From NCBI GenBank assembly GCA_021432635.1, contig MU270055.1, positions 124,001 to 188,000 of the forward strand: DNA of 64,000 bases. The letters are read 5' to 3'. This document shows positions 1 to 12,115 of this stretch, one piece after another. The stretch's first letter is position 1; each line of letters starts with the position of its first letter. Both the position numbers and the translations under genes were made by a program. Source of the stretch: Thozetella sp. PMI_491 (lineage: Eukaryota; Ascomycota; Sordariomycetes; Chaetosphaeriales; Chaetosphaeriaceae). The notes below the pieces were generated by a model. It worked only from the letters and a program-made list of their open reading frames with translations. It ran no database searches and was not told where the DNA came from.

Positions 1-83
1 GAGGCAGCGAAGCGAAGGTAGAGAAAATGAGGAAACGATGCTAAGGAACGCTCCCGCGTGATGCAAACCGATCATCACACTCT

Positions 84-1584
84 TTACTGGCACTGGCACC
101 ACCAGACGCTCAAGCAGTTGCAGCCGTAGGGGGCCGCGCAGACCGTCGGACCGGTGTAGTCCTGACCACCGCACTGGCCCCACTGAGGCACACCGGACCC
201 GCTGGAAGGAGGTGCGGTAGTGGTGGAGGTGGCGGTGGTGGTCGTGGTCGTGGTGGTGCGGGTGACGGTGGTCATGGTGGTGGAGGAGGGGCCAGGGCCG
301 GCCGAGGCGCCCAGGGCGGTGGCGACGCCGCTGAGGAAGCCCGAGTTGGCGTAGACCTGCGACATATCCCACAACATCAGACCGCCAAAGCTGGAGAAGC
401 CCTTGGCGTACGACACGATGGAGGCGAGGGTCGAGGTGGAGACGTAACCGCTGCCGGCGGCGGTAGGGCTGCCAGGGACACCGATCAGGATCTTGACGTT
501 GCGGTTCTTGCTGATGGTCTTGGCCCAGTTGTCCCAGGTGGCGTAGTTGAAGTTGGACTGGCTGGAGGAGCCGGTGACGAAGCTCTGGGCGCCGCAGCCG
601 TTGTTGTAGAACTGGATCATGATGAAGTCGAAGTAGGTGGCGCCGTTGAGCATGTCCCAGTCGGCGGCGTCGGGGTAGAAGCACTGCGGCGCGGCCGAGA
701 GATAGAACTTCTTGCTGCCGTTGGCGTCCATGACCGAGCGAAGCTGGTTGGCGAAGGGCGCCATGTTGGACGTGGTCGACTCAAAGTCGAAGTCGAAGCC
801 GTCGACGACGGCGGTGCCGAACGGCCGGTTCACGCTGCTGCCGCTCTGCTGGGGGCCGAACATGGCCCAAACAGTGTTGGCCCATTGGACGGCCTCCGAG
901 GAGGAGGTGAAGCCACCCTCGGCTATGCACATATCGAGTCAGCGACTGTCCGTGGGAAGGGGTAGGTCTCTGAGATACATACTGTAGGTAAAGCCACCAA
1001 GCGAGAGCAGGATGGTCTTGCCCAGGCCCTGGCAGGTCTTGATGTCGGCCCTAACATCTCTGGTCAGCTCCGCGTCCACGGTGTACTGCACACTCTGGAG
1101 GACCACTCACTCAATCTGAGGGCAGCTAAGCAGCGAGGTGCCGGGGAACAAGCTGCAGTTGTTGCCAGCATTGGCGAAGTTGACGGTGGGAGGGTTCTTG
1201 ATGACATTCATGAACGCCAGAGGGATGATCTGCAGCAAGCCAGGTCAGTCATGGATCGCTAACGAGCCGGCATGTCTCATCTCACGTTGGTAGGAGTGTC
1301 TATGGCAGGTTAGCGGGGCACTACAAGCAAGGTGAGGCTGGGGCCGTAGGGCGGTAGTACATACTGGAGCAGTAAGTCGAGAGACGGGACTGGGTGCTCT
1401 CCTGGTTGGCCGAGTTCTGGCCTGCATGGTGCGTCAGTGGCTGCGTCGGCAGAGCGAGCATGAGGCGCGACTTTCACGTACCCCAGTAAATGGCCAGGTT
1501 GTTCGTGGCGCCCGAGTCGAACCCGGCCCGCACCAGCGGGAGGGAGACGAAGAGGCCGGCAAGTGCCGCGGCGTTGAAGAGCAT
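84..1584 (-). CDS. Secreted GH18 chitinase with C-terminal CBM1
   Basis: Six exons on the minus strand (84-922, 983-1050, 1111-1229, 1286-1299, 1365-1421, 1482-1584) give 399 residues. The start is the ATG at 1584, followed by a signal peptide (MLFNAAALAGLFVSLPLVRA). The class III chitinase N-terminus NLAIYWGQNSAN follows, with the second exon joining at WG|QNSAN. Visible landmarks are LLSLGGFTY, the GH18 catalytic motif DGFDFDFE (acid Glu about residue 168), and MIQFYNN. After the catalytic domain come a Thr/Ser-rich linker (long Thr run) and a cellulose/chitin-binding CBM1 module beginning QWGQCGGQDYTGP and ending with the stop. The enzyme should be secreted and hydrolyse chitin, in wall remodelling or in feeding on fungal or arthropod chitin. 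Family knowledge assigns the endo-chitinase type; the exact subgroup is inference. One exon is only 14 nt long. Confidence 0.95.
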
Positions 1585-3373
1585 CTTGGGAAGGAGTGGC
1601 TAAGACGCAACGATATATACGCAGAGAAAGGAAGGAGGCGTCAAAGGAGTGACGGTGCCGCAATGGGACTGGCGATGTGTTTGCTGTGGCCTTGGATTTT
1701 GCGAGGGTACGAGCGTTGGTTCTCTTCTTATACTCGAGCTTCTCTCGCCCCCCTGATGGGATTCGCGCGCCGCCGCTGTTGGTTAGACGTACACATACAA
1801 CATAGGCACGCACCCGTCCACGAAAGGGGGGAGGGTGTCCAGGTGCGGTCCGGCGGCTTGTCACGTTGCTCACATCCTGGCGCTGCTGGCCAGCATGCCC
1901 ATGCTACTGCAGGGAGGGATGGAGGGAGCGAGCAACCCAGGCGGCGTGCGGACGTCGCAGCGGGTGGTGGGCGGCGGAGGTGTGTTTCGAGGTTACCTGG
2001 TCCCAGCATCGCCTCCGGACACGCATCCCGCAGACATCGATATTGTCAGGCTACTGTAGTAGGTGGGCTCGGCGGTGGACACCCGGCGCTCGGGCGGCGC
2101 CTAAACGGGTAGAGCTCGGAAAGTGAGAACATTTCGAGGTTAATAAACGGCCGACTACAGCTGCGGAGTGTTGCATCGTGCCCAGGTCGTAGAGAAGAGC
2201 CGCCTGGTGGGGGGCTCCATCTAGCTTCACCCCCATTGACCTTCGTAAGCCATCTTCATCGCCAAGAGCCATAGGTCGTTTAGACTCGACAAAAACACAT
2301 GTCGCCGGCGACGGCGGGGCTCCATAAGCAATTGCGAGCCTCGCACTTGGCGCGGCAGAATTGCCGCCACCCACGGCCCGCTGACAACGCCACGCCACGG
2401 CAGAAGGAAGCACTACAAAGATACGCGAGGCTCCTGCAGCCCCGCGGTTGGTCAAGGGTGCAGCAGCGCAACCAAAGGCAAAGCACGGCAAAGCAGGGCA
2501 AAGCAGCTCCAACGGCCAACCAAGGCCAACTTCAACATCCCACGAGACCGCTGGTCTGAGCAGCAGACGTTCTCCAACCGGGCTAAGTCGTCTCAGGCTG
2601 GGGTCCGATCTGCAGGTTGGTGATCAGCCCCCGGCGACGACTAACTAATAGTGAGTGGCCCGACCCGAGGCGTAGTCCCTCGAAAGCGAGTAGCCGCACC
2701 ACCTCTAGCCAAGAAAGCAGCCCAGCAGTACAGCACAGGGGCAGTCGCTCCCAGGGACCGATGGGCTCAATTTCGGCCAAATTTTAAGCTCCCCCCCGTC
2801 CTAGAAGGATCGCAGAAGGCGAGGGTGCAGCATGACCCCTTGCAGAGTCAGCTGCCACATGCGGCCTAGGATTGCCGCGATGCTACCGCACACGCACCAG
2901 CAGCACCCCTCCATGCGAGCACTACACGCGCTCGTGGTCGGTGCGCGTGTCCTCTGCACCTCTGCATCTCTGCACTTCTGCCTCTGGCCCAGCGTTGGAG
3001 CTGCGGGATGTCTCGGTATGTTTGGGGGAGGGGGGCGGGGGCTGGCTGCTACAAACCGCGCATGGCCGACGGGAGGATGTTCCAATAGCCTCGTATGTAC
3101 ATAAAGAACCCCTCGCAGCAGCAGGTATAACGCCAAGGGGTTTATCCTAGCTCCTAGCTCCTAGCTCCCTCTACCATACATACGCAAGTCCCTCTCCCCT
3201 CCCCCTCCCCCTCCTGATTTGGTGATTCGGGCTGCGACCCCAACTAGGTAGCTAGTGATGATAAGGATCAAGCCAAAAGATTCGCTCCACAGGTCAGCGG
3301 GATAATAGATCTCTCAACCCTAGTCGTCCTATACCCAAACTCTCGCCCTAGGTCGTAACGTTGCAGCTTTCCG

Positions 3374-3448
<75 letters not shown>
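3374..3448. repeat. Poly(A) tract of 75 nt
   Basis: An uninterrupted run of 75 A, followed by GGGGGAGCG and then a C run. It could be a real homopolymer, a retroposed poly(A) tail, or an assembly artefact; sequence alone cannot decide. Confidence 0.95.
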
Positions 3449-3451
<3 letters not shown>

Positions 3452-3457
3452 GGAGCG

Positions 3458-3479
3458 CCCCCCCCCCCCCCCCCCCCCC
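3458..3479. repeat. Poly(C) tract of 22 nt
   Basis: A run of 22 C nine bases after the poly(A) run. The adjacent A and C homopolymers are unlike anything else in the window apart from the poly(G) around the second gap. Confidence 0.95.
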
Positions 3480-4539
3480 TCCATGGACGTCACAGCTACG
3501 CGTTCGCGTTCTCTTGTAGGTATTTATCCCATATGCGGAGGGCTGATCGTGTACCGAAAGTAGCTAGTCGATGTGAAATGCCGAGAGATATTGTAAGTAG
3601 TTGATAACCTACCCATCCCTTGCATGCGGGGGGGGAGCAGAACAGCAGTTGCTTCCTGGCGCATATGCACATGATGGAACAAAAGAAACGCGCATAGATA
3701 CGGATAGATAAGAAACTAGACAACTCAGTAAACCAAGGTAGTTGTCAGCTGCATGTGTGACGTGGGCGATACCATGGCTACCCAAACTGCCGCGAGACGG
3801 GCGGAGGACGGCGAGACAAGCTGGATCATGAGGCTGTCGGCCTCGTGCGCGCATCCCACGCGACTTAGACATGTAGGCGTTCGATGCTTAAACCCGGATG
3901 CAACACTCGATTACGGGTAGGGACTCCTGCTCTGCAGTTTCGCCCTACGATGACACTCACACTTCGGCTCCCATCGAGCACCTACGTACGCCCAGAGGGG
4001 ATGGTGACGGTGTCATGCTCTCTGCAGCAGGAGCCAAGGCAACGTTTCCCATGGATATTGACAATCCGGAGCGCGCGGGGTGGAAATGCCAAGGGCACCT
4101 AAGGACACACGGATGGATGCAAGAGGCAGTTTAGAAGCGCTCACGATATGCAAGAGGCCATTTCTCTCGCTCCCCGCAAGCGCAGGGGGAGACTAGGGTA
4201 ATTAGCGACACTAACTACATGGCGAGGCTAGCATGGGTAGCCGTGGCCCGTCAGTTCATCCGACTAGTCCGACTTGAACAAGACCGTACCCATTTTTCCT
4301 CATACCCCGTCACATCTGTGCTAGCCGGCTCCGACCAGGGGATATTCTGCGACCGCCGTAGCCTCTGGGAAGCACAGCTTTGAAGGCACGGCAGGTCTCC
4401 CACTTGGCCCGGGCGCATCCTCATGACAGGAGCCTAGCGATAATCAAACCCGCATCGATGAGGCTGGAAGACATGCCAGTATCCACGAGATGACCTCTGT
4501 CTCTGCCTCTGCCTCATGAACTCAAGGCGCCACGGATCC

Positions 4540-5142
4540 TCACGAGGCCTCGGAATAGGTGGGCAGCGCCTCCTGCATGGGCGGGATTACTGTTGTCGCT
4601 CCCTCGGCCCGCTGGCTCGGCAGGAGCTTCTTCTTGAGGGTGACCGCTTCCAACGCGATCGAGAGGTCTTGGACTGCGTGGCCGGTTGCCTGGGCCAGTG
4701 CCTGTCTGACGATTTCTTCCTCTTGGGAGAGCAACCTCCAGCGGTTGACCTCCTCTTCCCAAAAGAACAGAAGACATACGAGCTTGCGGTGCGCCAGAGG
4801 GCTGAGGTCCGGAAACTGGCGGGGAAAGTTCCTGTCAATCCCGCGGGTGTTCACCGTCAGCGGCATCGGGGTGCTGTCGTCTGCGCCAGCTGGTTGGTGC
4901 GCGAGGACGTAGCCGTGTTTGACCAGGAGCTTGTGGGTTGCGGCGGCCTGGCGCTCTTTCTGGACGATGCCGGCCCATATGAGCGAGTGCTCCTCGAGAT
5001 AGAGAGGCGTGGGGAGCCCGAGCTGGTACTTGACGACGGTGTCCATCTGGCCCGGTGTCATGTCGATCCGCTGCCTCCGGGTGCCCAACGGGAGAGCATT
5101 GCGGATGATGTTTCCCAAGGTGATTCTGCGACCGGAAGACAT
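4540..5142 (-). CDS. Conserved-looking hypothetical protein, single exon
   Basis: A 200-residue open frame starting at the ATG at 5142 (MSSGRRITLGN); the frame continues upstream only to a TTG. The protein has a basic N-terminus (NALPLGTRRQRI), an alanine/glutamate-rich middle, a likely helical segment with FFWEEEVNRWRLLSQEEE, and a proline-containing tail PPMQEALPTYSEAS. That tail resembles the PPxY/LPxYxEA ends common in uncharacterised fungal proteins, which can recruit WW-domain ubiquitin ligases (inference). There is no signal peptide or membrane segment. I do not recognise the family and assign no function. Confidence 0.7.
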   Translation of the reverse strand: MSSGRRITLGNIIRNALPLGTRRQRIDMTPGQMDTVVKYQLGLPTPLYLEEHSLIWAGIVQKERQAAATHKLLVKHGYVLAHQPAGADDSTPMPLTVNTRGIDRNFPRQFPDLSPLAHRKLVCLLFFWEEEVNRWRLLSQEEEIVRQALAQATGHAVQDLSIALEAVTLKKKLLPSQRAEGATTVIPPMQEALPTYSEAS

Positions 5143-6303
5143 CTTCTCGGGGCTGGATGGATGATAACGAGCCAAAGGCCCGTCAGAATGGCGACGCCAG
5201 GGCCGGTGCGTATTGATATACTTTGATAGACGATGTCGCTATCGCGCGGTACAAAGTCTCCACAAGAGTCTAGAACGTTGGGTAAGTTGGTGCCAAGAGC
5301 ATTGACTACCTGCCAAGTCACGCGACCAAACTGGACAGCATGAAACAGGGGGCAGGAGAATTACCTAACTTGGGTGCCCCGTATGTCTTGCATAAGCCGT
5401 AGATTCTGTGTGGTGACGAACTTTGGCGGCACATTGCGTCCACGTGCCGGTTGTGTTGGGAATGATTGGCTGGCTAGAAGCCCCAACCTCAGGTAGGCAA
5501 GGCCAGTCGAACTGGAGCCCGGGGGACCGTCTCTGCGCCACATCTGGGGAACATACTATCTACACTATCCTAGAGCTACTAAATTGATGTAGCCCCTAGG
5601 TAAATACTTAGCTAGATTATGGTTTAGGGGGTAGTTCTCTGACTATCTTCAAGCCTCAGGGGCCGAATCAAAACAGAGGGAATAGAAGGCTACGGATATT
5701 TGGACTAGAAGGAATGCAGCCAACCACGAGCTTTCATCTATTGCAGCTGACTTTGGGCCCGCATTTTAGCTCCCCGCGAGGCTCTGATAATGAGGCATCC
5801 CTCTCCTTTCTCCCCCGAGAGACTAAAATTGCAGTGTTGATTCCCGGTGTCTTGGAGTCTGATGACCACTCTTGCGTCCAATCAACTGGTCTCAATCAAC
5901 TGGTCTCGCCTTCACCCTTGTATCTGTCGCCCAGAGCTGTAGCGAATTACAATTAGTGGAGCTGAGCCATAAGGAAAGGCTGTAGCCGATAAGGCTCAGC
6001 CTAGGTTCTCTGTGGTAGTTCTGGAAATGACGCATCCTTCTTCTCACGAGGGGCTAAAAGTGCAGTGCTCATTTATGATCAGCAAACACGCAACGCAAGG
6101 CGAACGAACGCAAGACGCTCTTTGGCTAGAATCCTTTTCGACTTAACCGCCTTCACCCATATCCGCAGGTCCCGCGCCGTATAGCCAACAAGAGCCCTAG
6201 CAAGATGCATAAAATGGAGTTAAGGTATGTACGCAGTCGAGATGCCAGCGCGAGGAAACGAACACCGTGAGTGGCAGAACCAGCCATACGAGACGGAGCA
6301 GTC
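5143..6303. other. Intergenic, nothing recognised
   Basis: No motif-bearing frame on either strand. The part nearest 5142 probably carries the promoter of the hypothetical gene, and the part before 6304 the 3' end of the methyltransferase gene. Confidence 0.55.
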
Positions 6304-7492
6304 TTATTGTCCTGGCTTCTGTGCGAACCAGAAGTAGTGGTGATAGTATCTATGCACATGCGGCTCCTTGATAGCCTCTCGAACCCGGGCACCCCAAACC
6401 ATGCGCTCCTCCTCCGAGAGCCCCAGCCTAGCAAACGGCTTCCCGTCCACCATGGACGGCAGCGACGTCAGGATGAGATCGGCCACGTAGAGACCGATCA
6501 GCCGCATTCTCTTGTCCCTCGCCCAGGTGCCCAGCGGCATCTTCTTGACGACGCAGTTGATGTTCTGGAACCCCGCCCGCTCTAGATACTCGCCCACCTT
6601 GGAGCCTTGCGAGAGGTCGATGCCGAACTGCCCCATGGCCTTCACGCTGACCTCGTAGTACTGCTTCATGATGTCGTCGTCGCCCATCGTCCCGTCATCG
6701 CACAGCGGCTTGCCGTAGATCTCCTGGAACTCGACCCATCCGCCGGGACGCAGGTGTCTGTCCACCAAAGAGCTTCAGCTTCTCGCTGCCTCCGTGTAGG
6801 GGATGCTCGGGGAGCCGGTGCTTACTTGAAAGTCTGTTCTGCCATGCGGTCGAGGTCCCGTAGCGTGTTTGCCATGCCTCTGAAATGGGCAAAGTCCCAG
6901 TCTGAGCCGTTGAGCCAGTCATCCTCAACATCATCCACGAGAAACTTTACATTGGGCGGCACCCATATTGTCTGGATCGGAGACAGGTCTAGACCTAGCA
7001 CTTCGGCGCTTGGGTATTTGTCTCCAATCTCCATAGCCCAGATCCCAGTGCCTGTTCCCAGGTCGATTATCTTCTGTGGATGCTCTCCGATCGGGGCATA
7101 GAACAAGCAGCCATCCTGCGTAGCCAGTGTTAGTCACTTGAGGACTCGCATCGAGATAGGTGAGTGCTCACAGTCAGCTCCAGCACCATTGCATGCATCA
7201 TGTCCTGTCGGTTCTGCTCGTCGTCGTCGTTCGGGATGGGGTACCTCCCGGCCCGGAACTTGTGGTATCGTCTGCCATGTTCGTAGGTATGGGCATAGAC
7301 GCTCGATGATACCGAGGTCGAATCCGACGTGTTGCCGTTCCAAGCCTCCGCGATGAACTCGTCTTCGTCGATCGGTCCCTCCTCGGCCTCAATTATCCTA
7401 TGTTCTAGGTCCCAGTCTGTCGGGGAGCCTTCAGACAAGGCGGGCTCGGCTGGGGGTCCTTTGGGGGCATTTGCGCCCGGGGAAGGGTCCAT
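6304..7492 (-). CDS. LaeA-like SAM-dependent methyltransferase 1
   Basis: Three exons (6304-6757, 6826-7115, 7172-7492) encode 354 residues from the ATG at 7492 (MDPSPGANAP). After an acidic disordered N-terminus comes a region typical of this family (YEHGRRYHKFRAGRYPIPNDD), then DGCLFYAPIGEHPQKIIDLG. The SAM-binding motif I is DLGTGTGIWAMEIGDKYP, with motif II GLDLSPIQ. The downstream HLRPGGWVEFQE motif and a C-terminal helical part are present, ending HHYFWFAQKPGQ. This architecture defines the large LaeA-like/UMTA methyltransferase group of ascomycetes. Some members regulate secondary metabolism and many have unknown substrates. No membrane or secretion signal, so cytosol or nucleus. A second copy of the family lies at 29217-30742; both have a phase-2 intron just before the [H/N]LxPGGW motif. 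Confidence 0.92.
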
Positions 7493-9279
7493 TAGGATTT
7501 GAGGCAACTTGACAAGGGTTTTAAATCAATTTGAAGATTATCTAGGGCTCTGGGGAACTCTAGTGACAATCTTTGCGTCTGAACGGTCAACAGGCACATC
7601 GCGCGAGTTTGGACATGCACCTGGGAGGAAGAGGGAAAGAGGAAAAGGAAAAAAGGTTGGCCAAGAAACCGAGTAAGATGAGGACGGTGAGGGTGAGACC
7701 GTCGATTGCGAGGAAATAGTAAGCTGGACAGCATGCTTGCACCGCACCTCGTGGTCCTATATAGAGATATTGCCCTCCCGCTCACGGCTGGGCGATCCCG
7801 CGTCGCACCAGCAGAGCCCGACGCACGTCAGGACATTTAGCTGATGTTTTATACCCTCCAGAGGCCCTGATCTGGCGTCCACCACCCGGAGCATTAGGGA
7901 CTTTTCGCCCGCACGTAATCACCCCGAATCACATGCGATGTCCTGCCTGCCGCACGGGATCTCTATTGGGAAGGGATGGAGAGGGCCAAGAGCCAAATGC
8001 GGCATACACAGTAGGAAGCTCGGCACCCTGCCTCTGCTGTACCGGACTAATACAGGAAACCAAATCGCTGTTGAAAATGCGACGTTTACCTGCGCGGGCG
8101 TCCGGTTCCACCCCGGCGGGCGCCGAGGCCAGCGCAGCGAAATGCCGCTTCGGAAGCTAGGTCTTGGCGAACTGCTTAGCAGCCCTGTTGCTCCAGGTTG
8201 ATTTGCTGCTCTACATAACCGACGGGGAGATGCAGATGGGGAATTTGCGATAGAGATTGTACGCTTCGGCCTGAAGCATTTATATGGGGGGGTCCAATCA
8301 CCGAGGGCGCCACATGACCTAGTGGTTTGAAAGAAGTGACCAGGAGGGACATCCACGCAGGCACTGCTACGGCGACCGTGATATCAAGTCATTCGGCGAG
8401 GCCAGAAGGGTCTACGAAGTCTCCAGAAGTCGGCCGCCACGGCTAGCCATTTTGCGCGGACACCATTCACCTATGAAGATGGCCGCTCCGTGCCAAACCT
8501 GCGAGCGAGTCTACCTAGGGGTAGTGCTCACCGGCTTCTGAAATGTTTCTTCTCAGCAGACGCACGGTAAGTTCCCCGCCCAAGCTAGACAATGCATTAT
8601 CGGCATAGCGACGGGAGCTATAGCCCGCAGCTCTGCCGGCAAGGCGGCTGGGCACCTATTGGCCCGGGGGTAATTGGCAATGATGAACGACAGATTGTGG
8701 CGCTCGCTCTCTTTTGTAGCCTAGATAGGCCACGGCCACGTCGGGCAGACGGACTCACCGTTCAACCGCCAGAAGTTCGCCCTCTGGCCCCGCGGCCTGG
8801 CATCGCTCGGCGAGCATCCGGAAGGATTCGCGTGCATGGCCAGTGGGCCGCCGGCTCTAGGCTGAATGCTGGTCGACCCAAATCTTGCGTGTCGTGCAGT
8901 TCTGCAGTAACGCGTGCGGGAGTCCGACATGCAGATGCAAGCCTGACACCTGTTCGAGAGGGATGCTCCAGTGCCGTCGTTCCCGATTTAGCAACGAACA
9001 TTCTATAGCTCGGCTTGCTCTTATGGATGGGAGTTAGGCACAAGGGGAAAAACACTCTACTGACGATTCGGTACCAGATGCCGGTGCTCGAAACTAGAGA
9101 CAGCTTAGAATCTGCTAGCTGTTGAGGGAAATAGCTACGCAGCCGTGTAACACAGCGTTCTGCAGAAAGAGGCTTACTGATACCTTATGCTCCCGGGGTA
9201 TCCTAACATCCTGTTGCTAATGACTCCTTGAACTCCGCGCTCCCTTGGGGTATACTACGATTTCTATACGTCCGTCCAT
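7493..9279. other. Intergenic, no supportable gene
   Basis: Several frames of 70-145 codons occur on both strands without motif, signal peptide or consistent splice junctions. A pyrimidine-rich stretch around 7610-7690 lies upstream of the methyltransferase start and may be part of its promoter. Confidence 0.55.
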
Positions 9280-10772
9280 TCATACGTTGGGGTCGGCACC
9301 GTTCTCAATGAGCATCACCACGACGTCCTCCAGATTCTTGTCGACGGCAGTGGCAAGTATGCTGGTGCCTCGGGCGTCCTTGCGCGAGACATCAGCCCCG
9401 CGGTCGATGAGCAATTTGACGATCTCTAAGCTGCCGGCCTCGGTCGCATAGTGCAGCGGGGTCTTGCCGGTCGCGTCCACCGCATTCACGTCTGCGCCTT
9501 TGCTGAGCAGGATGGCCACCATCTTTTCCTGCCCGCGCATCGCCGCTAGATGGAGCGGGTTAGTCGGGGCCAGGCTGGGAGAAGCCGCAGGAGCAGTGGT
9601 GGCGGTGGAGGCAATGGCAGTGGCAGGAGAGGAAGCTGCTGCGCCGGCGTCAGCTGGGGCGCCGGGAGTGTGCCAGGACGGCGGCGCCGGGACGCTCGCA
9701 GCCTTGAGTTTGTCCTTGGTCACCCGACGGTACCGCTCCGCGGGTGTCTCGAGACGGCTGCCCCCAGTTTGGATGCGCTGATAACGACGATAGCTCGCGT
9801 TCTCGTGCATCCTGCCCACCAGCAGCTCGTGGTTGTGCTCCTCGCTGCGGATGGAGATGTACCACTTGTGGCCCTTGCTCCGGTTGTACACGAGCTTCAT
9901 CTTGCAGGGACAGTTGGTCCGGTTCGAGCCACGCTTCCGGATGCCTTTTCCGGACGGGTTGCACACGCCTCCGCGGTCGCACATCAGATCGACGCGCACC
10001 ACGTCACCAAGAGGATTATACTTGCCGTTCGTCGACTTGGACTTGGCGGAGCCCTGGTTGACTAGGCAGTACCCCTGAGCAAAAGCATATTCCTGTGCTG
10101 ACGCGAAGGCATCTTCGCGACTGTCGTACGGACCGAGAAAGAGACTGTGCGGTGGCCCCGAAGGAGCTGACAAAGGAGTGATCGGCTCGTCTTGCAGGGG
10201 TTGTGACAACGGGGAGGCCCCTGTAGGTGTCTCCTGAAGTTGTCTGTGTGGCTGGGGGGTCTGGGCCGCTAAGTGTGGCGGATGCGTTTGGTGAGAGTGC
10301 AAGTGCGGGTGCTGGTGCGTGGGCCGATACACTGGGTACTGAGAGCTCTGCTCTGGCTGGCTAGTTCGGAGTTGTGGCTGCTGTGACGGCGGTGTGGGTG
10401 TAGGCTGTGGCATGGAGGACTGCTGGGGCCCGAACTGTGGCAGCTCCTGTTGCCCAGGGGCAGAATGCGCCCGGGGCTGCGCTGCTCGTGACGCGGATCG
10501 CGATGGCTGGGATGGCGGTTGGCCCCCCGCTTGGCGTGATGGAGAAGTAGTCTGCCCAGCAGCCTTTTGGGACGCTCTGCGACCAGGTTGTGGCTGCAAT
10601 TGCTGCTGCTGCGGTACGCGCCGTGTTAGTCGGTGGGCCGGCTAGGCCATGATGGCAGGTGATATTATTCTGTTGGGATCCACGGGGCAAGACATACAAA
10701 GTTGGCCTGGCCGACGGACAAGTCAGCGCCCTGGAACGGCGGCTGCTGGAGGTAGTCGTAATTACTCGCCAT
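9280..10772 (-). CDS. FAR1/WRKY-GCM1-type zinc finger with ankyrin repeats
   Basis: Two exons (9280-10608, 10698-10772) give 467 residues. The first exon begins MASNYDYLQQPPFQGADL; the intron (GTATGT...CGCAG, 89 bp) joins in frame into a Gln/Pro/Ser-rich N-terminal region of about 140 residues. A FAR1/WRKY-GCM1-like DNA-binding domain follows (GPYDSREDAFASAQEYAF...; zinc ligands in LMCDRGG, NCPCKMKL and EEHNHEL). The C-terminus holds about three ankyrin repeats (NPLHLAAMRGQEKMV, GKTPLHYATEAGSLEIV, GTSILATAVDKNLEDVV). A nuclear DNA-binding or transposase-derived regulator is likely: the zinc finger type is shared with MULE transposases and FHY3/FAR1 factors. The fusion is seen directly; the function is inferred. 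No catalytic transposase domain is present. Confidence 0.88.
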
Positions 10773-12115
10773 TGTTAGGCTAAGACGACGGCCCCGTCGA
10801 TATCGACGTCGACGGACCGGGGGCGGCGGGCAGCGACAGCGGCGTCGAGCCTGTGTCCGGAGAGGCTAAGGACTGTTTGGTGATGGTCCTAACCGCAGAG
10901 GCCGACGTGGTCTACCGAAGGTGGATTGGGGACGAGGATTAAACGGCAGAGGGCGGGGGGAGAAATTCGCACAGGCTACCGATGCGGGGCTCTTGCGGGC
11001 AAATGCGGGCTGCTCATTCGCCTAACGAGACAGGTGGAGCCATTTTCGGTGCTCTCGTGGACGCTGCCTTCGGGCGGAATAGGGAAGAGAGCTCCGGTGT
11101 CGAATGAAGATCGAATGAAGATCGAATGAAGGTCGAATGATGGGGCAAATGGGGCGAAAATAATTATCCGTACATGCTCTTTCTTTCTTCCGCCTCCTGG
11201 AACGCTCATGCAAGCCATGCAGGTCATGCAGGCCGGGCAAGCTCCAGTAGCCCCAGATTCTCGGCCTAGCCTGTACGACATTGGGAGACAGACATTTGGG
11301 GTCGGGCTTCACTAGCTAGGCAAACCAGGCAACTTTGCGCGAGCTTCGGTGAGGAACAGGACATGAGGCTGCTACGCTGCCGTCGCCACTGGCACCAATA
11401 AGTCGAACCCGCCGTAGGCGTCGGTGGAAAGAAGCGCCGGTGAAGCCCAAACCCATGCACGGCGCGCCGTGTAGCGCCCACCTGCCTCTGTCCTGCTTTC
11501 GCTAGCCAGTCAGTGGCAACTTGACAGGCAGCGCGACGTAATCCCATCCCCAAAATGCTCCCTCTGCATCCCTGAAACCCCAGGTGTTCTCCACATTGCC
11601 CGTCCCCCGCGCCATCGGCAGACGAACATCTCATCAGCGGAGCCCCCCGAGGCCCCTCCCGGAGCAGGTGGGCACCCTTCAGATTTCAGAATTTTTGCCC
11701 TCGGCTAAGCTGTTGCACGAGCGCGTGATCGGGACGTGCAGCAACACACCACCTCGAGCCACACGGGATCGCCCTCACCCCACGGCGCCCAACATGGCCT
11801 GTAACGCCTTTTGCGGTGCCCGGGGAGGCACACGCACCCAACCTTCTTCCCCAGTTTATATACCCATTGGGGCCAGAACCTCGAGCCAGCTGCCCTATTC
11901 GCAGCACTTTTGGAGGTTTTTCTTATAGCTTAGCTTATCCATCGTAGCGTCCAAGTTGACGCTTCGCCGCCGTCATTGAACAGCCTAGCAGCAACGCGCA
12001 CCCACGCATAACCGGCCCCCTCTAACTTCCGAGGACCGACGGAGCACGCGGCCCTCGCCTCAATTACCGCCGAGCACCTTGGCCTGCCCTTGACCACCAA
12101 CAGGCATACCCCGCC
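10773..12115. other. Intergenic with a short tandem repeat
   Basis: No gene recognised. GC-rich sequence next to 10772 is the likely promoter of the ankyrin gene. A four-copy 11-nt tandem repeat lies at 11100-11143. The last few hundred bases carry the promoter and 5' UTR of the small gene at 12116. Confidence 0.55.
11100..11143. repeat. 11-nt tandem repeat, four copies
   Basis: Four head-to-tail copies of TCGAATGAAGA, the last two with one or two changes. Intergenic and not in a coding frame I can support. Confidence 0.9.

Larger units (their letters stand above)
1585..4539. other. Intergenic, no supportable gene
   Basis: Short open frames on both strands have no recognisable motif, and I could not join them with splice sites. 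The stretch holds a poly(A)/poly(C) pair (listed separately) and pyrimidine-rich low-complexity sequence around 3165-3215. Confidence 0.6.
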
